From NCBI RefSeq assembly GCF_008932245.1, contig NZ_CP034909.1, positions 1,674,001-1,738,000 on the forward strand: a DNA stretch of 64,000 nucleotides, written 5' to 3'. Of the stretch, positions 61,432 through 64,000 are shown one piece after another. A program made the translations under genes and the position numbers. The notes under the pieces were generated by a model. The model had not been told where the DNA came from, did no database searches, and worked only from the letters and a program-made list of their open reading frames with translations. Position 1 is the stretch's first letter; every line of letters starts with the position of its first letter. This DNA is from Sinorhizobium alkalisoli (GTDB lineage Bacteria; Pseudomonadota; Alphaproteobacteria; Rhizobiales; Rhizobiaceae).

Positions 61432-62364
61432 CTAGTCCCTGATTGGCTCGAGGCGGCGCGAGATCTGGTCGCGATAGGGCTCGTAGCGCGAGGGAAGCTT
61501 GAGGGCTTCACCGAGGTGTCCGGTGTCCTCATCCCGGTCAAACCCCGGCTCATTGGTCGCGATCTCGAACAACACGCCGCCGGGGGTGCGGAAGTAGATC
61601 GCCCAGAAGTAGTCGCGGTCTATGACAGGCGTAACCTGATAGCCGGTATCGATCAGAGCCTTTCGGACCTCAAGCTGCGCCGCGCGATCGTCCACGGCGA
61701 AGGCGATATGATGCACCGAGCCAGCGCCGAGGCGGGCGGGACCGGCCTGGGGGACCGTTTCCAGATCGACGATGTCGGCACCGTTGCCGCCGCTGATGAC
61801 GAAGCGCGACCAGTCGCCCTTGCGGTCCACCTCCTGGTAACCCATGAAGCCGAGCAGTTCCCGCGTCGCACCCGGATCCCTCAGGCGCAGACTTGCGCCG
61901 TGGAAGCCCTTGATGGCTTCGCCTGCGTCGATCTCGCTGCTCATCCAACCGGGACGCGGATCACCATCGACCTCGACCAGCGAGAAGGCGTCCCCGTCGG
62001 GCCCCTTGAAGCCAAGGCGCTTCTCGCCGCGGAGTGCGTGCTCCGAAAGTCCCGCGACGCCGCGCGAGGCGAGTCTTTCCTTCCAAAAGCCGAGCGTGTC
62101 CTTGGCGACGGCGAAAAGAGTTTCGCCGACTTCGCCGGCACCCGGGTGCCCCTTGGCAATATGGGGAAACGGGAAATAGGTCATCACCGAGCCCGGCGTG
62201 CCGATCTCGTCGCCGTAATAGAGGTGATACACCTCCGGGTCATCGAAGTTCACGGTCTTCTTTACCCGGCGCAGGCCGAGCGTTTTGGTGAAGAAATCAC
62301 TATTCTCCTGGGCATTGGCTGCCATCGACGTGACGTGGTGAAGGCCTTTGATCTGTGTAAGCAT
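61432..62364 (-). CDS. VOC-type ring-cleaving dioxygenase (MhqO-like)
   Basis: The product has 310 residues in two VOC halves. Metal ligands are at GLHHVTSMA (residues 8-11), VHHIAFAV and VLFEIATN in the second half. It belongs to the glyoxalase-fold dioxygenases that act on hydroquinones and related catechols in the MhqO family. GGAGAG precedes ATG 62364, while the longer frame to 62409 is not preferred. It is divergent from a LysR regulator and followed by the esterase gene. Confidence 0.85.
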   Translation of the reverse strand: MLTQIKGLHHVTSMAANAQENSDFFTKTLGLRRVKKTVNFDDPEVYHLYYGDEIGTPGSVMTYFPFPHIAKGHPGAGEVGETLFAVAKDTLGFWKERLASRGVAGLSEHALRGEKRLGFKGPDGDAFSLVEVDGDPRPGWMSSEIDAGEAIKGFHGASLRLRDPGATRELLGFMGYQEVDRKGDWSRFVISGGNGADIVDLETVPQAGPARLGAGSVHHIAFAVDDRAAQLEVRKALIDTGYQVTPVIDRDYFWAIYFRTPGGVLFEIATNEPGFDRDEDTGHLGEALKLPSRYEPYRDQISRRLEPIRD

Positions 62365-62447
62365 TTCGGGTCTCTCCGGATTGGCGTATCGCCGTTTGTC
62401 TGGAGACAAGATCGGTCAGGTCTTCGTCGAAGTGAATAGAAATAATG

Positions 62448-62477
62448 TTGACAAAATTGTTGCATTTTGCGCAATAA
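62448..62477 (+). promoter_or_regulatory. Promoter and ATTG-N12-CAAT site upstream of the LysR gene
   Basis: TTGACA (62448-62453) with -10-like CAATAA (62472-62477) lies before the LysR start. ATTG (62456-62459) and CAAT (62472-62475) form an interrupted palindrome, close in form to LysR-type sites, in the 119-base gap with the divergent dioxygenase gene. Confidence 0.45.
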
Positions 62478-62483
62478 AAGAAC

Positions 62484-63383
62484 ATGAGCGGCCTAAGCGA
62501 TATTCGGGTATTCCTGGCTGTAGCGCAGCAGCGCAGCTTCACGGCCGCGGCCCGACAGCTGTCCATGACACCGCCGACCGTGACGCGCGCCGTCAGTGCG
62601 CTGGAGGAGAGCCTTGGCGTACAGCTCTTGCTGCGCACCACCCGTCAGGTTTCTCTGACGTCGGCCGGCGCCGTCTACGCGGCGCGCATCGAGCCGCTGA
62701 TCAGACAGTTCGACCAGGCGAGGGAGGATCTGCGCGAAGAGCACGGCGATGTGGCCGGGCTGATCCGCATAAACGCGCCGCTGTCGCTCGGACAGCATAT
62801 CCTGCCGGACATTGTCACTGGATTTCGGGTTGAATATCCCAGAACGAGCGTTTCTCTATCCTTGACGGACCGGCTCATCGACATCGTTTCCGACAGTTTC
62901 GATCTCGCCGTGAGGGTCTCGGAGCCGCCGCGCGATAAGTCGACGATATGGCGGAAGCTTTGTCGCGTGCGGCGTATTCTGGTTGCCTCCCCCGGCTATC
63001 TCGCCGCCTTCGGAACACCTGAGACGCCCGGCGACCTCGATCGCCATGCCTGTATCGCCTATGACGAGGAGGCGATCGCCGAGAGTTGGGAACTGACGAA
63101 CGGCGGGCGGACGCGAAAGGCACGCGCCGGCAAGGTACTGGCGGCGAACAATGGCGAGCTTATCGCCAGACTGGCGGAAAACGGAGAAGGCCTAGCCCTG
63201 CTGCCGCACTTCATCGTCGACGATGCGCTGGCACGGGGCACGCTGAAGCAAGTCCTTGGCGACTGGGAACCTCCCGAACTCTGGCTGACGCTTCATTATC
63301 CGCCCTACGAGAAACTGCCGATGCGGGTTGCCAGGTTCTCGGACTTCTTCGAAAAGTACGTTACCCATACGCGTCCGCTGTAA
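62484..63383 (+). CDS. LysR-family transcription regulator
   Basis: The product has 299 residues with N-terminal HTH (IRVFLAVAQQRSFTAAARQLSMTPPTVTRAVSALEESLGVQLLLR) and a C-terminal periplasmic-binding-like effector domain (VRRILVASPGYLAAFG, LPHFIVDDALARG). It is divergent from the dioxygenase-esterase pair, so it probably controls it and may respond to a quinone-like or aromatic compound. No strong ribosome binding site precedes ATG 62484. Confidence 0.88.
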   Translation: MSGLSDIRVFLAVAQQRSFTAAARQLSMTPPTVTRAVSALEESLGVQLLLRTTRQVSLTSAGAVYAARIEPLIRQFDQAREDLREEHGDVAGLIRINAPLSLGQHILPDIVTGFRVEYPRTSVSLSLTDRLIDIVSDSFDLAVRVSEPPRDKSTIWRKLCRVRRILVASPGYLAAFGTPETPGDLDRHACIAYDEEAIAESWELTNGGRTRKARAGKVLAANNGELIARLAENGEGLALLPHFIVDDALARGTLKQVLGDWEPPELWLTLHYPPYEKLPMRVARFSDFFEKYVTHTRPL

Positions 63384-63758
63384 AGCGAGGCGGGCTCCCG
63401 TCCTGTATTCGCGTGAAAGGCGTCTCATTCGGCAAAAGGAGAGCAAAAACGACAAGAAATTGAACTGGTTTGCAGACATCTTTCTTTCGGAGTCGGACAG
63501 AAAGCGCCTACTGGCGGCCCATCTGTGGTTGAGATCGCCACGGTCGGAAAATCGCATCTGGATTTCGGGCGTCGAATTCTCCCATGCATCGGCCCGGGAG
63601 GAGTCCGGTAGCGCTGAGCAGGTTCCGAAAACATGTCAGACGGTTTTCCGATAAGGACCTGCGTCGAAACAAAGGAAGCGGATAAAGCGTTGGATTGGCC
63701 TAACAAATCTGCTTCGACCTCTTGCGGCGCAAAAGCGAGCATCGACTCGGAGGTACGA
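63384..63758. other. Intergenic region with a palindromic repeat
   Basis: A 375-base gap. The segment 63618-63662 forms an imperfect hairpin with outer arms GCAGGT / ACCTGC (63618-63623 and 63657-63662) and inner GAAAAC / GTTTTC (63627-63632 and 63643-63648), of the dispersed rhizobial type. No gene is seen. Confidence 0.45.
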
Positions 63759-64000
63759 ATGAACCATAGGACGGGAACGGAAGTGGGCGTTCATTTCGGT
63801 CTGCCACATTCGCCATGTCTTTTGGCGCGACCGGTTCGCACCGCCGGATTTTCCGTCACGCGCTTGGAATGGCGGCTAAAGGGGGATGCGAGCCGCCTGG
63901 TATCTTTGCCGCCGGACGACGCTTACTTCCTGATGCTCTACCTTAACGATGCGCACCATTGCGACGTTGCTGCCGATGGCAGCGAAAGCGACATTCGCCG
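63759..64000 (+). CDS. AraC-like regulator, N-terminal fragment (runs off right edge)
   Basis: ATG 63759 follows CGGAGG with suitable spacing and is open for 80 codons to the window edge: HFGLPHSPCLLARPVRTAGF, EWRLKGDASRLVSLPPDDAY and FLMLYLNDAHHCDVAADG. The layout resembles the N-terminal domain of rhizobial AraC-type regulators. The DNA-binding part is outside the window, so the family is tentative. Confidence 0.5.
   Translation, partial: MNHRTGTEVGVHFGLPHSPCLLARPVRTAGFSVTRLEWRLKGDASRLVSLPPDDAYFLMLYLNDAHHCDVAADGSESDIR

Overview
This window is about 62-63% GC and reads as an alphaproteobacterial chromosome of the Sinorhizobium/Ensifer type. The evidence is the run gor / DUF2059 / rpiA / gph / L,D-transpeptidase / fumC, the rhizobial protein families throughout, and about a dozen copies or fragments of one two-palindrome intergenic element that matches my recollection of the RIME (Rhizobium-specific intergenic mosaic element) family. 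The genus is inferred from memory of gene order and was not searched. I see no insertion sequence, prophage or CRISPR array.

Layout. 0-8.5 kb: central metabolism and envelope genes (gor cut by the left edge, rpiA, gph, an SHGC L,D-transpeptidase, fumC) and a GGDEF protein whose ribosome binding site lies in a hairpin. 8.8-12.4 kb: a class C beta-lactamase-like protein, a sorbosone-dehydrogenase-type beta-propeller and a universal stress protein. 12.5-18.7 kb: a probable sugar-acid locus, with an SDR and an enolase-superfamily dehydratase divergent from a GntR regulator and a DctPQM TRAP transporter. 18.8-21.3 kb: a PPOX flavoprotein, an alpha/beta hydrolase divergent from a MarR regulator, and DUF971. 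21.5-27.8 kb: moaA, a chemoreceptor, an EamA exporter, mobA and mobB.

28.3-31.7 kb: an Lrp regulator divergent from alr-dadA-ridA (D/L-alanine catabolism). 31.7-43.5 kb: a complete selenocysteine block. selD is followed, divergently, by fdoG (with an in-frame UGA and a SECIS-like hairpin), fdoH, fdoI, fdhE, selA, a Sel1-repeat gene, selB and tRNA-Sec. The Sel1-repeat gene overlaps both selA and selB, and the selB frame runs without a stop through the whole tRNA-Sec gene.

43.7-50 kb: a glutathione S-transferase preceded by a coupled mini-ORF, a large OmpA-domain protein with 21 octapeptide repeats, a basic amino-acid ABC importer lacking its ATPase gene, and usg. 50-57 kb: DUF2270, a TPR-methyltransferase, an outer membrane barrel, three small VOC proteins with an AraC regulator, a beta-hydroxyacid dehydrogenase and an AlkD-like glycosylase. 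57-64 kb: an Lrp regulator, a uracil-DNA glycosylase, an anchored thermonuclease, a PleC/PdhS-like histidine kinase, a quinone-resistance-like dioxygenase/esterase pair with a LysR regulator, and the start of an AraC-like gene cut by the right edge.

How the parts work together: moaA (pterin precursor), mobA/mobB (guanine dinucleotide step), selD/selA/selB/tRNA-Sec (selenocysteine) and fdhE (maturation) all converge on one product, the Tat-exported molybdo-seleno formate dehydrogenase FdoGHI. The most promising unexplained points are the Sel1-repeat protein inside selA-selB, the selB/tRNA-Sec overlap with the RNase P site exactly on a codon boundary, and covarying palindromes in the dispersed mosaic elements.
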